From positions 149,896,045 through 149,960,044 of the forward strand of contig NC_030680.2 in NCBI RefSeq assembly GCF_000004195.4: a stretch of 64,000 nt of DNA, written 5' to 3'. Each line of letters begins with the position of its first letter. The stretch's first letter is position 1. Origin of the DNA: Xenopus tropicalis (lineage: Eukaryota > Chordata > Amphibia > Anura > Pipidae). Below are positions 46,406-58,309 of this stretch, one piece after another. The translations under genes and the position numbers were made by a program. Under the pieces are notes generated by a model. It did no database searches. It had not been told where the DNA came from and saw nothing but the letters and a program-made list of their open reading frames with translations.

Positions 46406-47248
46406 CGTTTAAAAATCACGCACGTAAAAAAGGCATGGGGTAGCCGCGTTTTGTGAACTTTGCGCAGTTTTGTGAATCTGGCGCAGCTGCATCTGAGGCA
46501 TCAAAACGTACAAACATAAACATCGATTTTTGTTTTCATGTTTCGTTTTTTTCATAAATTAGTGCACAATTGAAATTTTTGGAAAACTGAAAAAAAAAAA
46601 CCCTCAAAAATTGGAATTTTGATAAATCTGCCGCCCATGTGTGGGATTTCGCGCCCGCGCTGCTTGGGAATGAGGAGTTTTCTGGATTTGGGGTTTTTCC
46701 GTAAGTGGAACACCAGTGAGGAGGGGCTTTGCGCAGCCCCCGGCTATTTGGGAACACGAGTCCTCAGTGCAATGCAAGGAATGAGCCTCTCTCCGTACGG
46801 ACCCGGGGCACTCTCACAGGCAGAGAGGGGCCGAGACAGCAGGTGGAGGAGGCGACAGCTGGCACAACAAATGCTGCTTAAAATAGGGAGAGTAACATTT
46901 GATTTAATAGGAGGAGATATAATGAGTAAAGGGGTCGGGGGGAGACAAAGCTGAGTTTGGGCAGCGCTGCCCGGCTGATAATGGCAAGAGCACAAGTACT
47001 GGCAGGGGAGGATGGGAGGTTTCACCATAAGCAAAGGAGGGGCTGCTTTATGGCAAGAGCACTCAGCCCATGGAATACACATCAGTAGGATGGTTAAGGC
47101 TCTGCCGGGGTTTGAACTTGGGTCTCCCTGGGTGCTGGTTGCTCTCCCCTATCCCCTGCACCCGGAGAGCAGCCGGCAAGCACTCATTCCCCATTCATGC
47201 TCCTTTTCCCCTGGATCCCTGGCTTAGCTATTTCCCCCCAGCATCCTT
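46406..47248. other. Intronic sequence, no gene recognised
   Basis: Non-repetitive by eye. Frames of 71-112 codons on both strands (46619-47348) have no recognisable domain. Confidence 0.5.
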
Positions 47249-47296
47249 ATTGGTGGGTTGGTTCAGCCAATCAGGGCTGACCCTGCCCTATATAAG
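47249..47296 (+). promoter_or_regulatory. Promoter-like CCAAT/TATA arrangement (weak)
   Basis: attgg at 47249-47253 and ccaatcag at 47267-47274 precede tatataag at 47289-47296. Spacing is compatible with a polymerase II core promoter or the U3 part of an LTR. The only thing downstream is a 30-bp minisatellite, so function is doubtful. Confidence 0.2.
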
Positions 47297-47423
47297 CCCA
47301 GTCCTCCTCACATTCAGGGCCGGAGTATTGGCCTTAATTACGCACTGAGGCACTGCCCCTGGCTCTTGTCCCCCTGCCCCAACTCCTCGGCATCTACTTC
47401 TGTTCCTGCTGCTCTAGTCTGGC

Positions 47424-48640
47424 TCCTTGTCCTACTCCATCCAGTCTCCAGTTTCTCCAACCTACTCCATCCAGTCTCCAGTTTCTCCAACCTACTCCAT
47501 CCAGTCTCCAGTCTCTCTATCCTACTCCATCCAGTCTCCAGTTTCTCCATCCTACTCCATCCAGTCTCCATTTTCTCCAACCTGCTCCATCCAGTCTCCA
47601 GTTTCTCCGTCCTACTCCATCCAGTCTCCAGTATCTCCGTCCTACTCCATCCAGTCTCCAGTTTCTCCAACCTGCTCGATCCAGTCTCCAGTCTCTCCAA
47701 CCTACTCCATCCAGTCTCCATTTTCTCCAACCTACTCCATCCAGTCTCCATTTTCTCCAACCTGCTCCATCCAGTCTCCAGTTTCTCCAACCTGCTCCAT
47801 CCAGTCTCCAGTTTCTCCGTCCTACTCCATCCAGTCTCCAGTATCTCCATCCTACTCCATTCAGTCTCCATTTTCTACAACCTGCTCCATCCAGTCTCCA
47901 GTCTCTCCAACCTTCTCCATCCAGTCTCCAGTTTCTCCGTCCTACTCCATCCAGTCTCCAGTTTCTCCAACCTACTCCATCCAGTCTCCATTTTCTCCAA
48001 CCTGCTCCATCCAGTCTCCAGTCTCTCCAACCTACTCCATCCAGTCTCCAGTCTCTCCAACCTACTCCATCCAGTCTCCAGTTTCTCCGTCCTACTCCAT
48101 CCAGTCTCCGTTTTCTCCAACCTGCTCCATCCAGTCTCCAGTCTCTCCATCCTACTCCATCCAGTCTCCAGTCTCTCCAACCTACTCCATCCAGTCTCCA
48201 GTTTCTCCAACCTACTCCATCCAGTCTCCATTTTCTCCAACCTACTCCATCCAGTCTCCAGTTTCTCCAACCTACTCCATCCAGTCTCCATTTTCTCCAA
48301 CCTACTCCATCCAGTCTCCAGTTTCTCCAACCTACTCCATCCAGTCTCTATTTTCTCCAACCTACTCCATCCAGTCTCCAGTTTCTCCGTCCTACTCCAT
48401 CCAGTCTCCAGTTTCTCCGTCCTACTCCATCCAGTCTCCAGTTTCTCCAACCTACTCCATCCAGTCTCCAGTTTCTCCGTCCTACTCCATCCAGTCTCCA
48501 TTTTCTCCAACCTACTCCATCCAGTCTCCATTTTCTCCGCCCTGCTTCATCCAGTCTCCATTTTCTCCGCCCTGCTCCATCCAGTCTCCAGTTTCTCCAA
48601 CTTGCTCCATCCATTTTACAGTTTCTCCATCCTGCTCCTG
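47424..48640 (+). repeat. 30-bp minisatellite, about 40 copies
   Basis: Unit cctactccatccagtctcca + gtttctccaa with a few recurring variants. Since 30 is divisible by three, no frame shift accumulates, and frames stay open for 464 and 404 codons on plus and 177 and 218 codons on minus. Translations are 10-residue repeats such as [10 protein letters not shown]. No exon signals or recognisable domain. Confidence 0.98.
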
Positions 48641-49397
48641 ACAACACATTAACAGCCCCTGCCTTAAGGACTCACATCTTCCCCACTTCCTGCACCCCCT
48701 ACCTACCCTACCTACCCCTGACAGGATGTTATTGGCTACAGCCCAGAGTGGCCAATTCAAGATGTTATTGTCCAAGACCAGGAATAGATTCCTCCACCCA
48801 TGAAGATAACCTACCTGGAAGGTTCCATGTTCTGATGGTTCCTCTGACCCAACATGGAGTGGGTTTTGCATAGGTTGAATTTGATTGACTTGTATTTTTA
48901 TCATCTTTGTGTTGTTCTGTGACCTACAGGTGTTTATAGAAGAAACGTACAGAATCCAAGGTGAGGAACCCCCTAGGTTTTGCCCCCCCATTCCATACAT
49001 TTCAGATCCAGCCCACGCTTTCCCATGATACATATAAGAACATATCTGCCCCATATCTGGAGCGTGTAACATGTTTGCGAAAAAGTGTCAGTACAACAAG
49101 ACGATGGTAAAGAACCTGTGGCCCCAGATACCCACAAGTGGCGCCTAGAGGTCCCTAATTCTGCCCATTTTACAAGTGGGCAGCTGCCTAATAATTACCC
49201 CAGTGGGGCACATAGATATCTCACTCATACTTTTGGATGTATGAAGGCAGCAAGGGGGTAAATTGCTTTATCCTTGGTGCCTGAAATACAGATAATCAGG
49301 CAGGAAAGCTGGGAATATTTGCCCCAGGCTTGGATTCCCTGCGGATTCCGCATTGCGCCATTGGTTTTGCGGATCTTTTGGGGCAGATTCTCTTGTG
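48641..49397. other. Intronic sequence, no gene recognised
   Basis: A 186-codon minus-strand frame (48512-49072) is partly supplied by the array edge; the rest has no recognisable domain. Confidence 0.5.
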
Positions 49398-50115
49398 ACT
49401 AGTGATGAGCGAATCTATCCCGTTTCACTTCACCGGAAAATTTGCGAATCTTTCAAAAGATTTGTGAAACGCGAAAATGTTGCACGTCAAAAAAAATTGT
49501 CGCCCGGCTATTTTTTTGTCGTCCGCGGCTATTATTTTGTCGCACAGCTATTATTTTGTCGCCCGCAGGTATTATTTTGTCACACGGCTATTATTTTGTC
49601 GCCCGCGGCTATTATTTTGTCGCACAGCTATTATTTTCTTGCCCGCGGCTATTTTTTTGTTGCGTGGCTATTATTTTGTCGCACGGCTATTATTTCATCG
49701 CCCGGCTATTTTTTTGTCGTCCGCGGCTATTATTTTGTCGCACAGCTATTATTTTGTCGCCCGCAGGTATTATTTTGTCACACGGCTATTATTTTGTCGC
49801 CCGCGGCTATTATTTTGTCGCACAGCTATTATTTTCTTGCCCGCGGCTATTTTTTTGTTGCGTGGCTATTATTTTGTCGCACGGCTATTATTTCATCGCA
49901 CGGCTATTATTTTGTCATACGCGGCTATTATTTTGTCACGTGGCTATTATTTTGTCGCGCAGCTATTCTTTTTTGACGCCGGTGACAATTTTTGAACGTG
50001 CAGCGATTTTTTCCACTGTGAATTTTTTTATCTGTTTTGCAAAACAATACGCCAATGGCGAAACATGGAAATTCGCCGCGAATCCATGCCTGGCGAAAAA
50101 TTTGGCCCATCACTA
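49398..50115 (+). mobile_element. hAT-like non-autonomous element with internal array
   Basis: Ends tagtgatgagcgaatcta and gcccatcacta. Flanks cttgtgac (left) and ctcgtgac (right) match at 7 of 8 positions, a likely hAT 8-bp target duplication. The interior is expanded by the ttattttgtcgcccgcggct motif. Confidence 0.78.
49500..49970 (+). repeat. Internal array with a 206-bp tandem duplication
   Basis: About 20-bp motifs as in 28250-28742. In addition a block starting cggctatttttttgtcgtcc at about 49504 is repeated at about 49710 apparently unchanged, so the array grew last by a single 206-bp duplication. Frames of 172-226 codons here are repeat-derived. Confidence 0.93.
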
Positions 50116-50633
50116 CTCGTGACCTCTCGCTATGACGCAAATAAAAAGACTGGGAAGGTCTGTCTCACCAAGGTTAAGGGAGTCGAGCATCCCGCTTCCC
50201 TCAGGAGCAGCCGCCTGTCACCAGGTCCCGTCACTAAAATAAATGTCCCTTCCCCATTACTGCAGTTGCTCCAAATTTCTTCCATGGGGGCTGTCTCCTC
50301 AGTGAGCGTCCACTTCTAAAGAGACATCTCCCGGCAGCGTGACCCTCACAGTAACACGCAGTCTCACAAATTTATCGACAAAGCAAAACGGGGCAGATTC
50401 GATCATCACTAGCGCTCACGGGTAATCTAAACCTCATGTGTTGCCCTCTCGTCTGATCTACTGCGCAGTCTCGCGTGTGATTCCTGTGGCTCTAACTGAA
50501 CGGCTGAGGGTCATGGGATTTATAATTCTATAACAGCTGCTTATCACTGGCATAAAGCTGCTTAGGCAACTGTGTCTCAATAGCTAGAGTTCTGAGAAAT
50601 AGATTTATATGGCAGTGCGACCCATCCATATGT
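50116..50633. other. Intronic sequence with a hAT-like end fragment
   Basis: 50370-50411 (aaaacggggcagattcgatc to atcactag) is the terminal fragment of another hAT-like copy. Otherwise nothing recognised. Confidence 0.55.
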
Positions 50634-51768
50634 CTGTAGGGAAATGAGAGCAGAGCAGGCAGTAACCCTTCCAACACTTTCCCCTGTCTCTGTCCCTATA
50701 TATTAGGTACCTACCTAGTGCTACCAACCCCAATTTCTCTAGGGAAATGAGAGCAGGGCAGGCAGTAACCCTTCCAACACTTTCCCCTGTCTCTGCCCCT
50801 ATATATTAGGTACCTACCTAGTGCTACCAACCCCTATTTCTGTAGGGAAATGAGAGCAGGGCAGGCAGTAACCCTTCCAACACTTTCCCCTGTCTCTGCC
50901 CCTATATATTAGGTACCTACCTAGTGCTACCAACCCCTATTTCTGTAGGGAAATGAGAGCAGGGCAGGCAGTAACCCTTCCAACACTTTCCCCTGTCTCT
51001 GCCCCTATATATTAGGTACCTACCTAGTGCTACCAACCCCTATTTCTGTAGGGAAATGAGAGCAGGGCAGGCAGTAACCCTTCCAACACTTTCCCCTGTC
51101 TCTGCCCCTATATATTAGGTACCTACCTAGTGCTACCAACCCCTATTTCTGTAGGGAAATGAGAGCAGGGCAGGCAGTAACCCTTCCAACACTTTCCCCT
51201 GTCTCTGCCCCTATATATTAGGTACCTACCTAGTGCTACCAACCCCTATTTCTGTAGGGAAATGAGAGCAGGGCAGGCAGTAACCCTTCCAACACTTTCC
51301 CCTGTCTCTGCCCCTATATATTAGGTACCTACCTAGTGCTACCAACCCCTATTTCTGTAGGGAAATGAGAGCAGGGCAGGCAGTAACCCTTCCAACACTT
51401 TCCCCTGTCTCTGCCCCTATATATTAGGTACCTATCTAGTGCTACCAACCCCTATTTCTGTAGGGAAATGAGAGCAGGGCAGGCAGTAACCCTTCCAACA
51501 CTTTCCCCTGTCTCTGCCCCTATATATTAGGTACCTACCTAGTGCTACCAACCCCTATTTCTGTAGGGAAATGAGAGCAGGGCAGGCAGTAACCCTTCCA
51601 ACACTTTCCCCTGTCTCTGCCCCTATATATTAGGTACCTACCTAGTGCTACCGACCCCTATTTCTGTAGGGAAATGAGAGCAGGGCAGGCAGTAACCCTT
51701 CCAACACTTTCCCCTGTCTCTGCCCCTATATATTAGGTACCTACCTAGTGCTACCAACCCCTATTTCC
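50634..51768 (-). repeat. 103-bp minisatellite, reverse copy, about 11 copies
   Basis: ctgtagggaaatgagagcag to ctagtgctaccaacccctat. Reverse complement of the family at 4053-4606; copies nearly identical. Confidence 0.97.
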
Positions 51769-52726
51769 ATAGAATACTCAGGTCACCCTGTTCCAGCCCA
51801 ATCAAGTGCATCACGTTCCCCTTGCAAATAAAAGTCGCGCCCCGGTGCCTCTATTCATGGGCCACAAGTCCCAAAATAAAGGCTGAGAGACACCCGATCC
51901 GGCCGGGGCTGATAAGCACGACTGATATTTCAAAAGAATTCAGAAAACGACACGGGATTAAAAAGGCAGCTTTATTGTGTGACCTGCTTTCCAGGCAGAT
52001 TAAATAAGGGAAGGGGGTTAGTGCTGGGGATGGGATTTGCCCGTTACAGCTGTCCTGCCGGATCTGACAGTCACTCTCTGGCCTGGTGAGTGAGCGAAGG
52101 AGACGGTCTCAGCCTCTGTCTCTCTCATGTGAAGGGGAAGAGACAGGCTGGAAGATGCCAGAATAAGCAGCTTGTCATGGGCCACTCGGTTCTGGAAAGG
52201 GAGCAGAACTTCTTCCATGAGGGACACCAGGACAAGATGGACACATAACTGTCCCATCAGCACTTTGCTGTAACCCCCAGTTTATTGGTTTCTGGAGAAC
52301 CTGCTCTCAGGGCAGTCAGCGATGAAAGGTAAGAAAAGAAGCAGAAACATCTCCGACCCAAGCGATCATTTCCCAGAATTGTTCCTGAGATACAGTCGGT
52401 CTCTCTAGAGGTCCCAGCAACCCACCGAGGGTTCTCAACATTATCTCAAACATCGGGCACCGTAAAAAGGCAAGAAATGGGCACAAAGCACCCTGGAGTT
52501 CTAGATTGAAGATTCTAGAATAGAATAGAAAGAGAAGTGTCGGAACGCGTTGCTGCCTGTGTTGCTTCCAGAAGGGGTGGGAGCTGGGCACCCAATGGAA
52601 ACCCCCGAGATTGGGTGTCGTGTTTTTATCCGGGCACAATGTGCTGAGGGCAGATCTGTTCTATCTTGTGCCCATGGAAATGGCAACGCTCTGTGCTGGC
52701 ACAGGGTACACTGGGCGGTGGTTTAC
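51769..52726. other. Intronic sequence, no gene recognised
   Basis: Apparently unique. Frames of 61-107 codons have no domain. 51780-52010 has balanced composition and could be checked for conservation. Confidence 0.5.
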
Positions 52727-53244
52727 CCTTCTGGGAAGGTTCCCACTAGATGGTGGAACAGTGTTGCTGGGAGTTGCTCCCATTCAGCCACAAGGGCATT
52801 AGGGAGGTTGGGCAGTGATGTTGGGGGTCAGGCTCACAGTCGGGGTTCCATCCCACAGGGGGTCAGTTGGGTTGCCCCTCCCCTTGCTGCTATAACTGCC
52901 CCTGCCCTTCTGGGAAGGTTCCCACTAGATGGTGGAACAGTGTTGCTGGGAGTTGCTCCCATTCAGCCACAAGGGCATTAGGGAGGTTGGGCAGTGATGT
53001 TGGGGGTCAGGCTCACAGTCGGGGTTCCATCCCACAGGGGGTCAGTTGGGTTGCCCCTCCCCTTGCTGCTATAACTGCCCCTGCCCTTCTGGGAAGGTTC
53101 CCACTAGATGGTGGAACAGTGTTGCTGGGAGTTGCTCCCATTCAGCCACAAGGGCATTAGGGAGGTTGGGCAGTGATGTTGGGGGTCAGGCTCACAGTCG
53201 GGGTTCCATCCCACAGGGGGTCAGTTGGGTTGGGGGTCAGGGCT
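52727..53244 (+). repeat. 179-bp tandem repeat, three copies
   Basis: ccttctgggaaggttcccac at 52727, 52906 and 53085; the last copy ends near gtcagttgggttgggggtca. Copies look identical, implying recent duplication. Confidence 0.97.
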
Positions 53245-53424
53245 CAGTCAGGTTCTTCCCATCTCAGCAAACCCATTCTGTACCCGGCTCTGTGCATGGG
53301 GGGCATTATTGTGCTGAAACAGGGAAGGGCCCCCCCAAACTGTTCTACAAAGTAGGGAGCATGAAATTGCCAGGGATGTCATTGCATGATGTTTTGTGAT
53401 TCATGGATGTGCAAATATTTTTGG

Positions 53425-54308
53425 GTTATAGAGTCTATGTGTCAATGGTGACAGCAGGACAGGATAATGACAGTAAGACAAGATGGATACAGTAGGGCAA
53501 TATAGTGACAGTAATGAAGAATGAAGAGTGTAACATAGTATGACTGATCTAGGACAAGATAGGGCAACATGGTGACAGTAGGGCAATATGGTGACAGTAG
53601 GGCAATATGGTGACAGTAGGGCAAGATGGTGACAGTAGGGTAAGATGGTGACAGTAGGGAAAGATGGAGTCAGTAGGACAAGATGGAGACAGTAGGACAA
53701 GATGGAGTCAGTAGGACAAGATGGAGACAGTAGGACAAGATGGAGACAGTAGGGAAAGATGGAGTCAGTAGGACAAGATGGAGACAGTAGGACAAGATGG
53801 AGACAGTAGGGCAAGATGGAGACAGTAGGACAAGATGGAGACAGTAGGACAAGATGGAGACAGTAGGGCAAGATGGAGACAGTAGGGCAAGATGGAGACA
53901 GTAGGACAAGATGGAGACAGTAGGGCAAGATGGAGACAGTAGGGCAAGATGGAGACAGTAGGACAAGATGGCGACAGTAGGGCAAGATGGGGACAGTAGG
54001 GCAAGATGGAGACAGTAGGGCAAGATGGGGACAGTAGGACAAGATGGAGACAGTAGGGCAAGATGGAGACAGTAGGGCAAGATGGAGACTGTAGGGCAAG
54101 ATTGAGACAGTAGGGCAAGATTGAGACAGTAGGACAAGATGGAGACAGTAGGGCAAGATGGAGACAGTAGGGCAAGATTGAGACAGTAGGACAAGATGGA
54201 GACAGTAGGGCAAGATGGAGACAGTAGGGCAAGATGGAGACAGTAGGGCAAGATTGAGACAGTAGGACAAGATGGAGACAGTAGGGCAAGATGGAGACAG
54301 TAGGGCAA
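53425..54308 (+). repeat. 19-bp minisatellite, about 46 copies
   Basis: Unit agatggagacagtagggca with variants ggaca and ttgag. Three units make 57 bp, so minus-strand frames remain open in all phases (up to 289 codons). No gene. Confidence 0.97.
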
Positions 54309-55011
54309 AATTATGACAGCAAAACTCTATCCCAGCCTGTGGCCCCGGTGCTGAGAATTTTAGGTCGACAGAAGCTCAAGGGCCCTGGTTTTGCCCAATG
54401 TTACTTTCTATGCACAAAGTCCATTTTGCCCAGGGCTCAGGGCTCGGGGTAGGACTGATCTGAGTGAAATCTCCTTCACACGGGGGGCCGGGGGGGGAAG
54501 GTATTTTTACCTACTGTGAGTTTAAGCCCCTATTCACGGTCAGGGACCTTGCGTGGAGGTCAGAGCTTCCCGTATGGAATGTCCCATTATGGGCCGAGGG
54601 CTCATTCATCACTGTAACAATTTCACTTGACAAATGAACTCGCAGTGGGTAACGGACAAGTTCAAGCGCCGGGAAAGCAAAGTTGGCTCTGGGATGAAAA
54701 GGGTCGGCGCCGCTCGCAGTAATCAGGCCGAGCGCTTGCACATTCCTCTGCAACTGAGAGCGACCAGCGACCCTGCCAAGTGCCTCCCCCCGATAATGTT
54801 CAGCGCATAACAAACACACACGCAGCTCTTTATTCCCATAATAATCACACTAATAATTCCAAGAGACTTGAATACCTGCCACCTCTGGGCACTGAGTGCA
54901 TCCCGATGAATTCTGGGTATTATGGGCAATTCTTGGCCAAAGCGGAAGGGTTAAATGTTAGGGGGGAGTTAACCCTTCCAGATCCTAATTATCATATTCC
55001 AATCACACCTT
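54309..55011. other. Intronic sequence, no gene recognised
   Basis: 54500-54990 appears unique. A 102-codon minus frame (54511-54819) has no domain. G run at about 54482-54497. Confidence 0.5.
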
Positions 55012-56004
55012 GGGCCTGATTCACTAAAGGGCGATAAAAATTATCGCACGCTTTTTTCGCGTTAAAAAACGCAAAATAATTTGCGCGCGATTCACCATAG
55101 TATTATCGTGTGCGAAAAATCGCCATTTTCGCATGGGTTATTTCTCGCACTAGTTTTACCGTTTTGCGTTAATTTCCACGCTGAAAAGAATACGATCGCA
55201 TGATTCACAATAACTTTTGCGCACTAAATATCGCATTCGGCTATACGAAAATTAATACCTACTACAGGCAGGCGAAAAATGATAGAAAAGTACAGTAAAT
55301 GAGATTTTGGCAATAAAATATGGACTTACAGTGTTATTTATTCAGTCTGTGTTTCCCCCAGAGTGACGCAGCCGCCAGTTTGCAGCGAAATGGTCATTTT
55401 TAATACAATAATTTTCCCCAAGTATGGCGTGTATGGCTAACATGGCGTGCGTTCATTTGCGCAACTGATGAAATGTTTCGCCAGGCATGGATTCGTAGCA
55501 AATTTTTGGGCGTGCGTTGAATTTTTTTCGCGGCGGATTTTTTCATGCGTTTCTCAAAACAATCCGCCAATGGCAAAACGAAAAAATTTGCCACGCAAAA
55601 ATTTACCGCACATCCAAAAATTTATACAAGCGTCAAAAAATAATAGTCACGGGCAACAATTTTTTTGCCCGCACAACATTTTTGCGGTTTCGTGGATCTT
55701 TCGAAAGATTTGCTAATTTTTCACTAAAGAAACCAGAACACATTCGCTCATCACTAGCGGCTACTATTTATATGCTACCATTTATATGCAGCGATTATTC
55801 GCGTAATTTAGCGCATGTACCGGCAAATACCGCATTGAAATAGTCTTTTCGCGAGTTAAATAACACATGCAATATCGCGCGTAAAAAAGCGCGAGTATGC
55901 TTATAGTGAATCGTGCGAAAAATCGCCAAAATTAAGACGCGGTAAAAATTTTAGCGCACAATAAAAATAGCGCACGTTTTATCACCCTTTAGTGAATCAG
56001 GCCC
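55012..56004. mobile_element. MITE with GGGCCTGATTCACTAAAGGG ends, carrying a nested insertion
   Basis: Left end gggcctgattcactaaaggg and right end ccctttagtgaatcaggccc are exact inverted repeats. Internal gcgaaaaatcgcc-type motifs also pair across the element. It is interrupted by a hAT-like copy at about 55455-55757. Confidence 0.88.
55455..55757. mobile_element. hAT-like element nested in the MITE
   Basis: gatgaaatgtttcgccaggc to acattcgctcatcacta, in reverse orientation relative to the copies at 28.1 and 49.4 kb. Its position inside 55012-56004 makes it the younger insertion. Confidence 0.7.
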
Positions 56005-56014
56005 CTTGTGTCTC

Positions 56015-57490
56015 AACCCTTTCTCCTTGTAGAGTGTAAGCTCTTTTGGGCAGGGCTCCCTTCCCCTTCTGTATCGGTTACTGATTGCTTTATATGTTAC
56101 TCCTTGTAGAGTGTAAGCTCTTTTGGGCAGGGTTCTCTTCCCCTCCTGTATCGGTTATTGATTGCTTTATATGTTACTCCTTGTAGAGTGTAAGCTCTTT
56201 TGGGCAGGGCTCTCTTCCCCTCTTGTATCGGTTACTGATTGCTTTATATGTTACTCCTTGTAGATTGTAAGCTCTTTTGGGCAGGGCTCCCTTCCCCTCC
56301 TGTATCGGTTATTGATTGCTTTATATGTTACTCCTTGTAGAGTGTAAGCTCTTTTGGGCAGGGCTCTCTTCCCCTCCTGTATCGGTTACTGATTGCTTTA
56401 TATGTTACTCCTTGTAGAGTGTAAGCTCTTTTGGGCAGGGCTCTCTTCCCCTCCTGTATCGGTTACTGATTGCTTTATATGTTACTCCTTGTAGAGTGTA
56501 AGCTCTTTTGGGCAGGGCTCCCTTCCCCTCTTGTATCGGTTACTGATTGCTTTATATATTACTCCTTGTAGAGTGTAAGCTCTTTTGGGCAGGGCTCTCT
56601 TCACCTCTTGTATCAGTTATTGATTGCTTTATATGTTACTCCTTGTAGAGTGTAAGCTCTTTTGGGCAGGGCTCTCTTCCCCTCCTGTATCGGTTACTGA
56701 TTGCTTTATATGTTACTCCTTGTAGAGTGTAAGCTCTTTTGGGCAGGGCTCTCTTCCCCTCTTGTATCGGTTATTGATTGCTTTATATGTTACTCCTTGT
56801 AGATTGTAAGCTCTTTTGGGCAGGGCTCCCTTCCCCTCCTGTATCGGTTACTGATTGCTTTATATGTTACTCCTTGTAGAGTGTAAGCTCTTTTGGGCAG
56901 GGCTCTCTTCTCCTCCTGTATCGGTTACTGATTGCTTTATATGTTACTCCTTGTAGAGTGTAAGCTCTTTTGGGCAGGGCTCCCTTCCCCTCCTGTATCG
57001 GTTACTGATTGCTTTATATGTTACTCCTTGTAGAGTGTAAGCTCTTTTGGGCAGGGCTCCCTTCCCCTCCTGTATCGGTTACTGATTGCTTTATATGTTA
57101 CTCCTTGTAGAGTGTAAGCTCTTTTGGGCAGGGCTCTCTTCCCCTCCTGTATCGGTTACTGATTGCTGTATATGTTATTCCTTGTAGAGTGTAAGCTCTT
57201 TTGGGCAGGGCTCCCTTCCCCTCCTGTATCGGTTACTGATTGCTGTATATGTTATTCCTTGTAGAGTGTAAGCTCTTTTGGGCAGGGCTCCCTTCCCCTT
57301 CTGTATCGGTTACTGATTGCTTTATATGTTACTCCTTGTAGAGTGTAAGCTCTTTTGGGCAGGGCTCCCTTCCCCTCCTGTATCGGTTACTGATTGCTTT
57401 ATATGTTACTCCTTGTAGAGTGTAAGCTCTTTTGGGCAGGGCTCTCTTCCCCTCCTGTATCGGTTACTGATTGCTTTATATGTTACTCTG
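56015..57490 (+). repeat. 77-bp minisatellite grown from an L2-like tail, about 19 copies
   Basis: Unit: tccttgtagagtgtaagctc, ttttgggcagggctc, tgtatcggttactgattgct. Reverse of the array at 22787-23708. It starts 11 bp after the MITE at 55012-56004. Confidence 0.97.
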
Positions 57491-57590
57491 TATGCCCAAT
57501 GTATGTAACCCACTTATTGTACAGCGCTGCGGGATATGTTGGCACTTTATAAATAAATGTTAATAATAATAATAATAATAATAATAAAAT
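57491..57590 (+). mobile_element. L2-like 3' tail with (AAT)n
   Basis: cacttattgtacagcgctgc, gggatatgttggcactttat and an AAT microsatellite, the conserved end of vertebrate L2-type elements. It terminates the 77-bp array. Confidence 0.75.
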
Positions 57591-57911
57591 CCCAAACCAA
57601 ATCCTGGATTAAGTGTCTCCCTAATATAAAGGGCAGTGTCATGTGGTATACGGGGGGGGGGGGGGTTATGGGGCAATTACTATAGATGGAACTTCTAGAA
57701 CTTGCCTGTAGGTGGCGGCCAATTGGCTTTTACTTTGGAGAAGGAATAAACACATATTATCAATACAGAGCAATGCTTAGGGCTGGAATGGGAGGGGCCT
57801 GCATCCCAAGCAGGAGGTGGGGCTAAGAAACTGATGGTAGCTTATAGGAGCATGTGGCCTAGAACTCAAGCAGTGGGCGGGACTAAAACACGCTTACAGG
57901 GTCAGGGGGTT
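57591..57911. other. Intronic sequence, partly related to the 60/66-bp family
   Basis: G run at about 57651-57664. From about 57780, gtggggctaagaaactgatg and caagcagtgggcgggactaa are divergent units of the 34-39 kb family. Confidence 0.6.
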
Positions 57912-58303
57912 CTTTAAAGGGTTGTTGACCTTTAAATTAACTCTTACTATGTTGTAGCGGGAGCCAGTCTGAAACAACTTGAAATTGGGCCTCATTTTCT
58001 ATTATGTGTGGATTTTGAATTCTTTATCTTTTTTTTGTTCAGCAGCTCTCCAGCTTGGAATGTTTAGCAGCTATCTTGTTGCCAGGGTCCACAATTACCC
58101 TAGCAACCAGGCAGTGGTTTGAATGAGAAACTGGGATATGAATAGGAAAGGGCAGGTAATAAACAGTAACAATAACAATACAATTGTAGATACACAGACC
58201 AATAGTCTTTTCATCTTTCGGGGTCAGTGACCCCCATTTGAAATCTGAAAAGAGTAAAAAATAAATAAAAGAGGACCAATTGATAAGTTGCTAAGAATTA
58301 ACC
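57912..58303 (+). mobile_element. TTAAAGG MITE copy inserted in divergent minisatellite
   Basis: Starts ttaaagggttgttgaccttt and carries gcagctctccagcttggaat and gggtcagtgacccccatttg. It splits two blocks of the divergent 60/66-bp family, which shows it inserted after that array formed. Confidence 0.75.
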
Positions 58304-58309
58304 ATACTA

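Noticed and set aside
53401..54308. 289-, 212- and 174-codon minus-strand frames
   Set aside because: All three phases are open over a 19-bp repeat, which shows that the frames are not selected.
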